From Piscinibacter sp. (lineage in GTDB: Bacteria; Pseudomonadota; Gammaproteobacteria; Burkholderiales; Burkholderiaceae_C), in the NCBI GenBank assembly GCA_016706565.1, contig JADJJI010000001.1:124001-188000 (forward strand): a DNA stretch of 64,000 nt. Direction: 5' to 3'. Shown here in pieces: positions 1 to 9,218 of the stretch. The first letter of the stretch is position 1; each line of letters starts with the position of its first letter. A program made the translations under genes and the position numbers. The notes beneath the pieces are model-generated. The model did not search any database. It was given only the letters and a program-made list of their open reading frames with translations, and was not told the origin of the DNA.

Positions 1-637
1 CAGGGCTGCACCGCTTGCGGGTTCTCGGCGATCCAGGCCAGCGCCATCGTGCGCAGTTCGTCCATCGTCGCGCCCAGGCCATCGACGAGGCCGAGTTCCA
101 GCGCTTCGCGCGGGCCGAACAGCTTGCCCTCCATCAGGTAAGGCTGCGCCGCCATCAGGCCGAGCAGTCGCACGGTCTTGGTGATGCCGGTCGCGCCGGG
201 GATCAGACCGAGCGACACCTCCGGCGTGCCGAACTGGATCTTGCGGTCGTCCAGCGCAAAGCGTGCGTGCGCCGCCAGCGCCACCTCCCAGCCGCCGCCG
301 AGCGCGGCGCCGCCCAGCAAGGCGACCACTGGGCGGCCCATCGTCTCCAGACGGCGGAAGCAGGCCTTCATCGCCTCGATGCCCTTGAAGCCCGCGGCGG
401 CATCCTCGGTCTTCAGCTTGAGGACGTTGTCGAGTTGCGCGCCGGCGAAGAAGGTCTTCTTGGCCGACGTGACGAGCACACCCTGGATGCGCTCCTTGTC
501 GGCCTCGATGCGCGACACGGCATCGGCCAGGTCGGCCTGCCACTGCTCGGTCATGGTGTTGACCGGTGCGCCGGGCGCGTCGTGGGTGATCGTGGCGATG
601 CCGTCGGCGCCGAGTTCGTAGCGGATGGTCTGCACGC

Positions 638-641
<4 letters not shown>
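1..641 (-). CDS. 3-hydroxyacyl-CoA dehydrogenase / enoyl-CoA hydratase (FadJ/FadB-type), N-terminal part, cut by window edge
   Basis: Only the first 213 residues are in the window; the gene runs off the left edge. The visible part is an enoyl-CoA hydratase/crotonase domain: an oxyanion-hole segment FFAGAQLDN near residues 65-73 and a second [16 protein letters not shown] near 102-117, followed by the [16 protein letters not shown] loop. The opening ([18 protein letters not shown]) and the tail ENPQAVQP resemble the hydratase half of fused multifunctional beta-oxidation proteins, so a 3-hydroxyacyl-CoA dehydrogenase half is expected outside the window (inference). The GTG start at 641 overlaps the stop of the upstream thiolase by 4 bp (GTGA), so the two are translationally coupled and form a classic beta-oxidation pair. 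A stand-alone enoyl-CoA hydratase cannot be excluded. Confidence 0.85.
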
Positions 642-1843
<1,202 letters not shown>

Positions 1844-1892
1844 CGTCGTCTCCTCAGTGCGTTCGGCTCTGTCTTGTCCGAATTGACAGTGC

Positions 1893-1921
1893 ATTATCGA
1901 GGCCGACACACTGTCGGGCAA
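1893..1921 (-). promoter_or_regulatory. sigma70-like promoter of the thiolase/FadJ unit
   Basis: Read on the minus strand: -35 TTGCCC (1921-1916), 17-base spacer, -10 GATAAT (1898-1893), about 50 bases before the GTG at 1843. The plus strand of the same stretch has a perfect TTGACA at 1883-1888 but no convincing -10 partner. The palindrome at 1922-1943 abuts the upstream edge of this -35 element. Confidence 0.5.
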
Positions 1922-1943
1922 TCACCAAGCATTTGCTTGGTGA
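1922..1943. promoter_or_regulatory. perfect 22-bp palindrome, probable operator between divergent beta-oxidation genes
   Basis: Arms TCACCAAGCA (1922-1931) and TGCTTGGTGA (1934-1943) are exact reverse complements separated by TT. It lies in the 111-bp gap between the divergent thiolase (GTG 1843) and acyl-CoA dehydrogenase (ATG 1955), next to the leftward -35 box and inside the rightward leader. Length and symmetry fit a TetR-type dimer site (inference). A related but imperfect CAAGCA/TGCTT dyad lies at 14773-14792 beside the tetR-like gene. Confidence 0.6.
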
Positions 1944-1954
1944 ACCCTTCGCGC

Positions 1955-3091
1955 ATGCCCTTCGCCCCCGATCACGAGACCTTTCGCGACAGCGTGCGCA
2001 CGTTCGTCGAGCGCGAGATCGCGCCGCACGTCAATGCGTGGGACGAGGCCGGGAGTTTCCCGCGCTCGCTGTACCGGCGCGCTGCCGAGATGGGCCTGCT
2101 CGGCCTGGGCTATCCCGAATCGCTGGGCGGCACACCAGCCGATGGGTGGTACCGGCTGGTCGCCACAGAGGAGATCGCGCGCGCCGGCAGCGGCGGCCTG
2201 ATGGCCAGCCTGTTCTCGCACAGCATCGGCCTGCCGCCGATCGTGGCGCACGGCAGCCAGGCGCTGCAGCGGCGCATCGTTCCGGAGGTCCTCGCCGGCG
2301 AGAAGATCGCCGCGCTGGCCATCACCGAACCGGGCGGCGGCTCCGACGTGGCGCGCCTGTGCACGAAGGCGCGGCGCGACGGCCAGGAATGGGTCATCGA
2401 TGGCGAAAAGACATTCATCACCTCCGGCATGCGTGCCGACTGGATCACGCTGGCCGTGCGCACCGGCGGCCCGGGTGCGGCCGGCATCTCGCTGGTCGTG
2501 GTGCCGGGCGACACGCCGGGGCTGACCCGATCACCCCTGGCCAAGATGGGCTGGTGGTGCAGCGACACCGCGCAGTTGCGCTTCGACGGCGTGCGTGTGC
2601 CGCTGGATCACCTGCTCGGCGACGAAGGCGCGGGCTTTCACATGATCATGCAGAACTTCAACGGCGAGAGATTGCTGATGTCCGCCGGCGCCGTCGCGTT
2701 CGCGCAGGTTTGCCTGGACGAAGCGCTCGACTGGGCACGGCAGCGCAAGACCTTCGGCGCCTCGCTGGTCGAGCACCAGGTGATCCGCCACAAGCTGATG
2801 GACATGCGCATGCGCATCGCCAGCGCCCGCGCCTGGCTGCATGCGCTGGTCGAGCGCCAGGAGGCCGGCGACACCGGGCCCGAGTGGGTGGCCGACCTGT
2901 GCCTGCTGAAGAACCACGCCACCCAGACCATGCAGCACGCCGCCGACCAGGCCGTGCAGATCCTCGGCGGCATGGGCTTCATGCGCGGCACGAAGTGCGA
3001 GCGTATCTACCGCGAAGCCAAGGTGATGATGATCGGCGGTGGCGCCGAAGAGATCATGAAGGAACTGGCCGCGCGACAGCTCGGCCTCTGA
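1955..3091 (+). CDS. acyl-CoA dehydrogenase
   Basis: FAD-dependent acyl-CoA dehydrogenase of 378 residues, introducing the alpha-beta double bond of acyl-CoA thioesters. Visible signatures: the N-terminal domain MPFAPDHETFRDSVRTFV, the flavin/substrate segment ALAITEPGGGSDVARLCT, the mid-domain GEKTFITSGMRADW, and the C-terminal signature QILGGMGFMRGTKCERIYRE with R-x-Y-R-E-x-K. The catalytic Glu is probably in the terminal segment MMIGGGAEEIMKELAARQ. Start chosen at ATG 1955, where similarity begins; the frame is open far upstream but that part is antisense to the thiolase. It is followed 9 bases later by the thioesterase gene with its own AGGAG ribosome site, so the two are cotranscribed. 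Substrate chain type cannot be told. Confidence 0.93.
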   Translation: MPFAPDHETFRDSVRTFVEREIAPHVNAWDEAGSFPRSLYRRAAEMGLLGLGYPESLGGTPADGWYRLVATEEIARAGSGGLMASLFSHSIGLPPIVAHGSQALQRRIVPEVLAGEKIAALAITEPGGGSDVARLCTKARRDGQEWVIDGEKTFITSGMRADWITLAVRTGGPGAAGISLVVVPGDTPGLTRSPLAKMGWWCSDTAQLRFDGVRVPLDHLLGDEGAGFHMIMQNFNGERLLMSAGAVAFAQVCLDEALDWARQRKTFGASLVEHQVIRHKLMDMRMRIASARAWLHALVERQEAGDTGPEWVADLCLLKNHATQTMQHAADQAVQILGGMGFMRGTKCERIYREAKVMMIGGGAEEIMKELAARQLGL

Positions 3092-3100
3092 GGAGACAGC

Positions 3101-3571
3101 ATGCCCGGCACGCCAGGTTTCGAGCCCGACTTCGTGAGTGGCCTGAAGGAGATCTTCGAGCAGCGCATCGTCTTCAATCGCCTGCTCGGGCTGCGCATCG
3201 GCACGGTGTCGGCCGAGGGCGTGACCGGCCACATCGAGATGCGCAACGACCTGATCGGGCACTACACGCACCAGCGGCTGCACGGCGGCGTGGTCAGCGC
3301 CGGGCTCGACGCGATGGGCGGCCTGGCCGTGATGGCCGCCATCGGCGCACGCCACATGGACGAGCCTGCGCTGCAGCGGCTGCACCGTTTTGGGAAGCTC
3401 GGCACCATCGACCTGCGCATCGACTACCTGCGGCCGGCCATTGGCGAGCGATTCGAGCTGCGGGCGCAGGTGCTGCGCCTGGGTTCGCGCGTGGCGTCAA
3501 CGCGCATGGAGTTTTTCGATGCCGACGGCAAGCTGCTGTCCACCGGGGCCGCGGCTTACATCGTCTCCTGA
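3101..3571 (+). CDS. hotdog-fold thioesterase family protein (PaaI/YigI-like)
   Basis: 156 residues, a single hotdog domain. The helix and following strand (RLHGGVVSAGLDAMGGLAVM, with HGG at the start of the central helix) are typical of PaaI-type acyl-CoA thioesterases, which hydrolyse acyl-CoA to free acid and CoA. ATG is preceded by AGGAGACAGC. It is the second gene of the rightward unit with the acyl-CoA dehydrogenase, which suggests a role in clearing or releasing intermediates of the same acyl-CoA pathway (inference). Substrate unknown. Confidence 0.82.
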   Translation: MPGTPGFEPDFVSGLKEIFEQRIVFNRLLGLRIGTVSAEGVTGHIEMRNDLIGHYTHQRLHGGVVSAGLDAMGGLAVMAAIGARHMDEPALQRLHRFGKLGTIDLRIDYLRPAIGERFELRAQVLRLGSRVASTRMEFFDADGKLLSTGAAAYIVS

Positions 3572-3592
3572 GCCGCGCGAGCTCGGCGCGGC
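3572..3592 (+). terminator. stem-loop after the thioesterase gene
   Basis: Stem GCCGCGC / GCGCGGC (3572-3578, 3586-3592) with a 7-base loop GAGCTCG, directly after the TGA of the thioesterase gene and followed by GGCTTTGTAT. The T tract is short, so this is a weak candidate for intrinsic termination. Confidence 0.4.
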
Positions 3593-3596
3593 GGCT

Positions 3597-3622
3597 TTGT
3601 ATACATACAAGTCCCTATAGGG
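3597..3622. promoter_or_regulatory. two small palindromes upstream of the PQQ dehydrogenase
   Basis: TTGTAT-AC-ATACAA (3597-3610) is followed at once by the exact palindrome CCCTATAGGG (3613-3622). They stand in an unusually AT-rich pocket of the 180-bp gap before the sugar dehydrogenase start at 3752. Position fits a promoter/operator region for the 3752-5923 unit. No protein can be assigned. Confidence 0.3.
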
Positions 3623-3751
3623 TCATCAAATGACGTTCCTACACTCGAATGATCCCTTTCGGGGGATGGCTGTCGGTTTGCACTTCGAGGCAGACGACTG
3701 ACGGCATGCCCTATGTCTCGAAGTTCTCAACGACAGTATTGGAGGAGACAG

Positions 3752-5056
3752 ATGAGTGCAATGAAGTACCTGGCGGCCGCGGCCGCCTCTGCCGTCATGG
3801 CCTTGTCGAGCACCACGGTGTTCGCGCAGGCCAAGATCAAGCTCGAGAAGGTGATCACCGGCATCAACACGCCGCTGGCCATGGTTCAGCCGCCCGGCGA
3901 CAGCCGCATGTTCATCGTCGAGCAGAACGGCCGGATCCGGATTCTGGACAACGGCAAGCTCGCGCCGAACCCGTTCCTCGACATTCGCAGCAAGATCAAG
4001 CCGCTGTTCCACGACTTCGACGAGCGCGGCCTGCTCGGCCTCGCGTTCCACCCGAAGTTCAAGGAGAACGGCAAGTTCTACGTGGCCTACAGCGCGCACC
4101 TCGACTACCAGAGCGACCTCGGCCAGATGCTCTGGTACGACCACAGCAACGTGGTCGAGGAATACACCGTATCGGCGTCCGACCGCAACGCGGCCGACCC
4201 GAGCAGCGCGCGCCGGATCATGTCGAACTCCTGGCCGCAGTTCAACCACAACGGCCACTGGATCGGCTTCGGCCCGGACGGCAAGCTCTACGTCTCCACG
4301 GGTGACGGCGGCTACGCGAACGACTGGGGCATCGGCCACAACCCGATGACCGGCAATGGCCAGGACCTGACCATCAACCTGGGCAAGATCCTGCGCATCG
4401 ATGTCGACACACGTTCGCCGGGCAAGCCGTACGGCATCCCGCCGGACAACCCTTTCGCCGGCAAGAAGGACGTGAACCCGGAGATCTGGGCCTACGGCGT
4501 GCGCAATCCGTGGCGCTGCTCGTTCGACATGGGCAGCACCGCGGCCGAGCTCTACTGCGGCGACGTGCAGCAGAACAGCTACGAGACGATCAAGCTGATC
4601 GGCAAGGGCCAGAACATGGGCTGGCGTCGGATCGAAGGCAACATGCGCTGCTTCGACTACCTGAAGCCCGATGACCACCCGGCCAGCTGCGACAAGTCAG
4701 GCATCACGCCGGCGATCATCGAATACAACAACTGCACCGCCAAGCCGAACGGCTGCAAGGGCATCTCGGTGACCGGCGGCTACGTGTACCGCGGCGCCAA
4801 CGCGGCGATGAAGGGCAAGTACATCTTCGGCGACTGGAGCAAGTCGTTCGCCGAGATGGACGGCCAGATCTTCATCGGCACGAAGGGCGGCGACGGCAAG
4901 TGGTCGATGGAAGTCGCCGAAGTCACCAACATGCCGGGCAAGCTGCCCTACGTGCTGGCCTTCGCGCAGGACGCCAATGGCGAGGTCTACGTGCTGACCT
5001 CCATCACCACCGGCCCGAACGGCTCGCTGGACACGATCTACAAGATCGTTCCGTAG
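3752..5056 (+). CDS. periplasmic PQQ-dependent sugar dehydrogenase (soluble GSDH/YliI family)
   Basis: 434 residues. An N-terminal signal peptide (MKYLAAAAASAVMALSS then cleavage near VFAQA) indicates export. The six-bladed propeller family signatures are present: INTPLAMVQPPGDSRMFIVE at the start of the domain, RGLLGLAFHPKF, FNHNGHWIGFGPDGKLYVST, GKILRIDVD, YGVRNPWRCSFD and the terminal VTGGYVYRGANA plus FGDWS. These enzymes oxidise aldose sugars or alcohols with PQQ and pass electrons to a cytochrome. The ATG at 3752 has a GGAGGAGACAG ribosome site. A c-type cytochrome follows 76 bases on, a plausible electron acceptor (inference). Sugar specificity and true PQQ use are not proven. Confidence 0.85.
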   Translation: MSAMKYLAAAAASAVMALSSTTVFAQAKIKLEKVITGINTPLAMVQPPGDSRMFIVEQNGRIRILDNGKLAPNPFLDIRSKIKPLFHDFDERGLLGLAFHPKFKENGKFYVAYSAHLDYQSDLGQMLWYDHSNVVEEYTVSASDRNAADPSSARRIMSNSWPQFNHNGHWIGFGPDGKLYVSTGDGGYANDWGIGHNPMTGNGQDLTINLGKILRIDVDTRSPGKPYGIPPDNPFAGKKDVNPEIWAYGVRNPWRCSFDMGSTAAELYCGDVQQNSYETIKLIGKGQNMGWRRIEGNMRCFDYLKPDDHPASCDKSGITPAIIEYNNCTAKPNGCKGISVTGGYVYRGANAAMKGKYIFGDWSKSFAEMDGQIFIGTKGGDGKWSMEVAEVTNMPGKLPYVLAFAQDANGEVYVLTSITTGPNGSLDTIYKIVP

Positions 5057-5069
5057 GCCGCGGCCCGGC

Positions 5070-5097
5070 GCCACCGCGACCTTCGGGACGCGGTGGC
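5070..5097 (+). terminator. stem-loop terminator after the PQQ dehydrogenase
   Basis: Perfect 9-bp stem GCCACCGCG / CGCGGTGGC (5070-5078, 5089-5097) with a 10-base loop, followed by CTTTCCGTTCT. It lies between the dehydrogenase stop and the cytochrome start, so it may reduce rather than abolish read-through into the cytochrome gene. Confidence 0.6.
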
Positions 5098-5132
5098 CTT
5101 TCCGTTCTAGAGCTGCATGGGAAGCTGAAGCG

Positions 5133-5522
5133 ATGAACGTTCGACACCGGTATGCGACCTTCGCCCTGTTGACGGGGCTGCTGGCCCCGCTAGCCACCGG
5201 CCTGGCGCCGGTGCGTGCCCAGGAAGCCGGCAAGCCGGCCGCCGACGAACCGGTGCCGACCTTCGACGTCGCCTACATGAACGACGCCGCGAACATCAAG
5301 CTCGGCGAACAGGTCTGGCAGGAGCAGTGCCGCCACTGTCACGGCAACAGCGCCTACCCCGGCAAGGCGCCGAAGCTCAACCCGGGTGCGATGGATGCCG
5401 ACCACATCTTCGACCGCGTGACCAACGGCTTCCGCAAGATGCCGTCGTGGAAGCAGGTCTTCTCGTACCAGCAACGCATGGGCGTCGTCGCCTACATCAA
5501 GAGCGACAGTTTCTCGCCCTGA
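5133..5522 (+). CDS. class I cytochrome c, exported
   Basis: 129 residues with a Sec signal peptide ending near PVRAQ (residue 30). A single haem-attachment motif CRHCH is at residues 66-70, and FRKMPSW near 100-106 supplies the likely axial Met. The size and layout fit a monohaem periplasmic electron carrier. Its position behind a PQQ-type dehydrogenase suggests it accepts electrons from that enzyme (inference). The following membrane-protein gene starts 41 bases downstream. Confidence 0.85.
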   Translation: MNVRHRYATFALLTGLLAPLATGLAPVRAQEAGKPAADEPVPTFDVAYMNDAANIKLGEQVWQEQCRHCHGNSAYPGKAPKLNPGAMDADHIFDRVTNGFRKMPSWKQVFSYQQRMGVVAYIKSDSFSP

Positions 5523-5563
5523 TCTCGACGCCGAACCCCGCATCCCGGGAGACAAGGTCGACT

Positions 5564-5923
5564 GTGCGCATCCTGAACATCTTCCTCGCCCTCGTCATGC
5601 TCGCCTTCGTCGGGGTGCAGTACAACGACCCCGACGGCCTGCTGTGGGCGGTCTACTACGCCGTGCCGGCGGTGTGGTGCCTGCTCGTCGCGCTGCGGCC
5701 GCAGGCATTGCGCGCCCCGGCGGCGATGCCGCTTCTGTGGGCGAGCGTGGCCGTGTGGTTCGGCCTGATGGTCTTCTACTGGCCTGCGATGCCCAACTTC
5801 TGGCGCCGCGACGTCTGGTGGGAAGAAGAAACCGCCCGCGAAGGCATGGGCATGATGATCGCGTGGGTGGTCGTGCTGGTGGCCGCGCTGGCGGCGCGCC
5901 GCCAGCGGGCCCGAGCGGCCTAG
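5564..5923 (+). CDS. small four-helix membrane protein, TMEM220-like
   Basis: 119 residues starting at GTG 5564 with an upstream GGGAGACAAGG. Four hydrophobic segments are visible (RILNIFLALVMLAFVGVQ, LLWAVYYAVPAVWCLLVAL, MPLLWASVAVWFGLMVFYW, MGMMIAWVVVLVAALAA). The QYNDPDGL motif after helix 1 and the W-W-E-E-x-x-R-E-G-M motif before the last helix are the hallmarks of the TMEM220/transmembrane-220 family, whose function is unknown. Its stop overlaps that of the converging TonB receptor gene: both use the palindromic CTAG at 5920-5923. Confidence 0.72.
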   Translation: MRILNIFLALVMLAFVGVQYNDPDGLLWAVYYAVPAVWCLLVALRPQALRAPAAMPLLWASVAVWFGLMVFYWPAMPNFWRRDVWWEEETAREGMGMMIAWVVVLVAALAARRQRARAA

Positions 5924-7851
5924 AACTCGGCGCGCAGTTCGACTCGCAGCCGGCGCTCGCGCGCCGGGAATCCGACGAACTGTTCGTAGTTCTTGTCGAA
6001 AAGGTTGTCCAGCGCGAACTTCGCCTGCAGCGGGCCGAAGCGCCGCGAGTAGGCCAGATCGACGGTCGAGTAGCCGGGCATGATGATGTCGCCCGTCGGG
6101 TTGGACCGATCGAGGTAGCTGCCCGTGTAGGACAAGCCCGCGAACAGCGAGGCCCGGTCGTCGATGTCGTACACGAGGCTGGCCGCGGCACGCTTCTCCG
6201 GCCGGTTGCGCAAGGTCGCCAGGCCGTCTTTCTCGTCGATGTTGAGCAGCGTCACACCGAGTTGCGTGCGCAGCTGCCTGCCCAACTGCAGCTTGAGCGT
6301 CGGCTCGATGCCCTTGACGACGATCGCACCGCGGTTGACGTTCTGGAAGGTGTTGCCGTCGAAGTCGACCAGGTCCTTGTAGTCGATGCGGAAGACGCTG
6401 ACGTGCAGCGAGTTCGCCTCGCCGTCGAAACGGTGCGCCACGGTCAGCTCGGCATTGCGGCTGCGTTCCGGCCGCAATGCCGGGTTGCCGCCGATCGGGA
6501 AGCCCAACGCGAAGAAGCTCGGCGGCTTGAAGCCCTTGCTGTAGGTGGCCTTCAGCGTGGTGGCTCCGCCGGGAAGGTCCCACACCGCGCCGAGGTGGGG
6601 CGTGGTCTCGGCGTCCAGCCCTTCGACCTTGTCGCGTCGCACACCGATCTGCAGCGACACCGGGTCGGCAACACGAAAGCGCCCCTCGACGAAGACCGAG
6701 CTGGTGCTGCGCTTCAGGCCGAACTGCAGCGTGTCGGGCAGGCCGTCGAAGTCGAAGTCGCCGACGCTGCTGAGCTCGCCGTCCTCGGTCTGGCGCTCCA
6801 GGCCGGCAACGACGCTGGCGCGCTCGTTGTACTCGTGCGTGGCCGTGATCGTCGCGGTCGTGCGCTTGAAATGGGTGTCGCTGGCGAAGGCCGGCACCGG
6901 GAAGCGCACGCCGCCGTCGATGAAGGCATTGTTCGCCTCTTCGTCGCGTTCATAGACCGACACGGCCGCCTGCACGCGCAGCGTCGCGGCATCGCCGCCG
7001 CCCAGGCTGGCGCCGTAGATCGTGTCGGTGGCATCCCGAGTGGTCTTCTCGCGGTTGACGGCCAGGCGCGGGCCGCCACTGTCGTCGGGGAAGGCGCTGC
7101 TCTTGCGGTCGCTGCGGTGGAAATGGAGCTCGCCGCTGATCGTGCCACCGGGCACGAAGCGCAGCGATCCGGACAGGTTGTTCTGCTCGAGCTCGCCATC
7201 GCTGGAGGCGCTGCCTTCGCGGCTGCTGCCGACCCCGAGCTGCGCACGCAGCGTCTCGTTGCCTGCCGCCACCGAGCCGCCGGCCTTGCCGAAGCGGCCC
7301 TGGCCGGCCGCGAGGTAGCCGCTGCCGCTCACGCCGTCCTGGACCGGCCGGCGCGTGATGATGTTGATCACACCCGCGAGCGCCTCGCCGCCATGGATGG
7401 CCGACGCCGGACCGCGCAGCACCTCGATACGCTCGATCTGGTTCACGTCGATCGACGACAGGTCGTAGGCACTGCCGCGCGTCGTGGTCGGGTCGTTGAC
7501 CTTCACGCCGTCGACCATGATCAACAGGTGGCTCTGCTCCGCGCCGCGCATGTACAGCGACGAGAACCCGCCCGCCTGCCCTGCCTGGTCGACATAGACG
7601 CCGGTGATGCGGCCGAGCACGTCCTCGATGCGCCCGGGATGGGACTCCTGGATCTGCTTCTGGTCGATCACGGTCACGTTCTGCGCCAGGCCGCTGGGCG
7701 TGCTGGGCAGGCGCGAGCCGGTGATCAGCACCGGCGCGAGTTCGGTGGTGGACGGCTGCGCGTGCACGCCGGCCGGCACGACGAACAGTGCCGCGACCAG
7801 CGCGGCAACGGGATTCCTGCGGGCGCGGCCCGCGGTGGTACGTGCGTTCAT
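5920..7851 (-). CDS. TonB-dependent outer-membrane receptor (BtuB/vitamin B12-type)
   Basis: 643 residues. Signal peptide ends near AGVHAQ; a TonB-box-like stretch ELAPVLITGSRL follows. The plug domain is clear: IEDVLGRITGVYVDQ, MRGAEQSHLLIMVDGVKVND, IERIEVLRGPASAIHGGEALAGVINIIT. The barrel ends in the aromatic-rich terminal strand ...RRLRVELRAEF with C-terminal Phe, as needed for barrel assembly. The plug sequence most resembles the BtuB-like group (DVxGRIPGVxVxQxGGxG), but the cargo is unknown and I see no cobalamin riboswitch in the 170 bases upstream. ATG 7851 has GAGGGG 6 bases before it. Its only close neighbour is the converging TMEM220-like gene. Confidence 0.85.
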   Translation of the reverse strand: MNARTTAGRARRNPVAALVAALFVVPAGVHAQPSTTELAPVLITGSRLPSTPSGLAQNVTVIDQKQIQESHPGRIEDVLGRITGVYVDQAGQAGGFSSLYMRGAEQSHLLIMVDGVKVNDPTTTRGSAYDLSSIDVNQIERIEVLRGPASAIHGGEALAGVINIITRRPVQDGVSGSGYLAAGQGRFGKAGGSVAAGNETLRAQLGVGSSREGSASSDGELEQNNLSGSLRFVPGGTISGELHFHRSDRKSSAFPDDSGGPRLAVNREKTTRDATDTIYGASLGGGDAATLRVQAAVSVYERDEEANNAFIDGGVRFPVPAFASDTHFKRTTATITATHEYNERASVVAGLERQTEDGELSSVGDFDFDGLPDTLQFGLKRSTSSVFVEGRFRVADPVSLQIGVRRDKVEGLDAETTPHLGAVWDLPGGATTLKATYSKGFKPPSFFALGFPIGGNPALRPERSRNAELTVAHRFDGEANSLHVSVFRIDYKDLVDFDGNTFQNVNRGAIVVKGIEPTLKLQLGRQLRTQLGVTLLNIDEKDGLATLRNRPEKRAAASLVYDIDDRASLFAGLSYTGSYLDRSNPTGDIIMPGYSTVDLAYSRRFGPLQAKFALDNLFDKNYEQFVGFPARERRLRVELRAEF

Positions 7852-8023
7852 GTCGGTCCCCTCGGTACGCCGAGCAACCGTGCGCTTCACGTCACTCGTG
7901 GTGAGTTTGCGCATCTGTGTGCGCGATGATCACACTCTAAGCGCATTGGCGGGCCAACGTCGCTAGGGGTTGCCACCCCGTGGTACCGCCGCCGCACCTG
8001 CGCGCGGCGGCGGCCCCGAAGAC

Positions 8024-9194
8024 TCACTGCGGCTTGACGTACTCGGTCACCGGCTTCCAGCGCTCGTCCTGCAGTTGCGACATGCGCGTCATGTTGCTGC
8101 CCGCGCGCTTGGCCGGCCCGAAGGTGAGTTCGGCCGAGCCGAACATGTCGGGCGGGAAGGTCAGCGACTCCATCGCCTTGATGAAGCTGTCCGTGCTCAG
8201 GTTCGGGCCGGCCTTCTGCGCGGCCTGGATGAAGGTGTCGATGGCCGAATAGCCGTACACCGAGAACACCGTCGGGTCGTCGCCGAACTTGGTCTGGTAC
8301 TTCTTGGCCCAGAAGGCGATCTTCGGCGACACCTCGTCCATGTACGGATGCTGCACGGTGTGCGTGGCGTACAGGCCGTCCATCGCCTTCTTGCCCAGCT
8401 TGTGGATCAGGTCGGTGTAGGTGGCGCTGGAGCCCAGGTAGGCCGGGTTGAAGCCCGTCTTGCGGCCCTCGGCGATGGTGCCGATGGTCTCGCGGATGAT
8501 CGTGCCCAGCACCACCAGATCGCAGTTGGCCGCCTTCATGCGCGCCACCTGCGACGAGAAGTCGGTCGCACCGCGCTTGTAGGTAGTCTTCTCGGTGAAG
8601 TCCATGCCCACGGCCTTCAGCCCGGCCTCGGCACCGCGGAACACCTCCAGGCCGAACTCGTCGTCCTGGTAGATCGTGCAGATCTTCTTCGCGCCCTTGT
8701 CCTTGATCAGGCGCGGCAAGGCGACGCGCATCTGGTCGTAGTAGCTCGATCCGCCGGCGAACTTGAGCTTGTGCACCGGCTCGGTCATCTCGCGCGCCGC
8801 GGTCACCGGGAAGAAGTTGATCACGTTCTTCTCGAACTGCACCGGCATCGCCGCGTTGTTCGTCGGCGTGCCGATGTGAGCGACCATCGCGAAGATCTTG
8901 TCCTGGTTGACGAGCTTCTGCGCCGCCAGCACGGCCTTCTTGGGGTCGTAGGCCGAGTCCTCGATCAGCAGCCTGATCTTGCGGCCGTTGATGCCGCCCT
9001 GCTCGTTGAGCTCGTCCACGCGCAGCAGCATGCCCTGGCGCACCTGCTTGCCGAAGCCCGCGATCGGCCCCGACAGGTCCTGGATCGAGCCGAGCACGAT
9101 CTCGTTCTTGCTGACGCCCTGCGACGTCTGCGCCTGGCTCGATGCGCCGGCCAGCGCGAGCAGCGCGGCAGCGAAGCTGAGAACCTGGTTTCAT
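8024..9194 (-). CDS. ABC transporter periplasmic substrate-binding protein (LivK/Peripla_BP_6 family), apparent frameshift in signal peptide
   Basis: The mature part is a normal 350-plus-residue leucine/amide-type binding protein: EIVLGSIQDLSGPIAGFGKQ, QGGINGRKIRLLIEDSAYDP, FAMVAHIGTPTNNAAMPV and GADGI-like domain-2 strands. A good ribosome site (GGAGACAGACC) precedes ATG 9194, but reading from it gives a frame without a signal peptide. The frame that continues into the mature protein reads NQVLSFAAALLALAGASSQAQ, a textbook signal peptide, and is reached if one A of the AAA at 9191-9189 is dropped. Without that, the first usable start is GTG 9097, giving a protein with no export signal. This may be a sequencing error or a real recent inactivation. 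Last gene of the liv-type operon. Confidence 0.8.
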
Positions 9195-9218
9195 GGTCTG
9201 TCTCCTTGGGTGGACGGG

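Noticed and set aside
7620-8020. Cobalamin riboswitch before the TonB receptor
   Set aside because: No B12-box-like sequence or long structured leader was seen between 7852 and 8023; only GC-rich hairpins.
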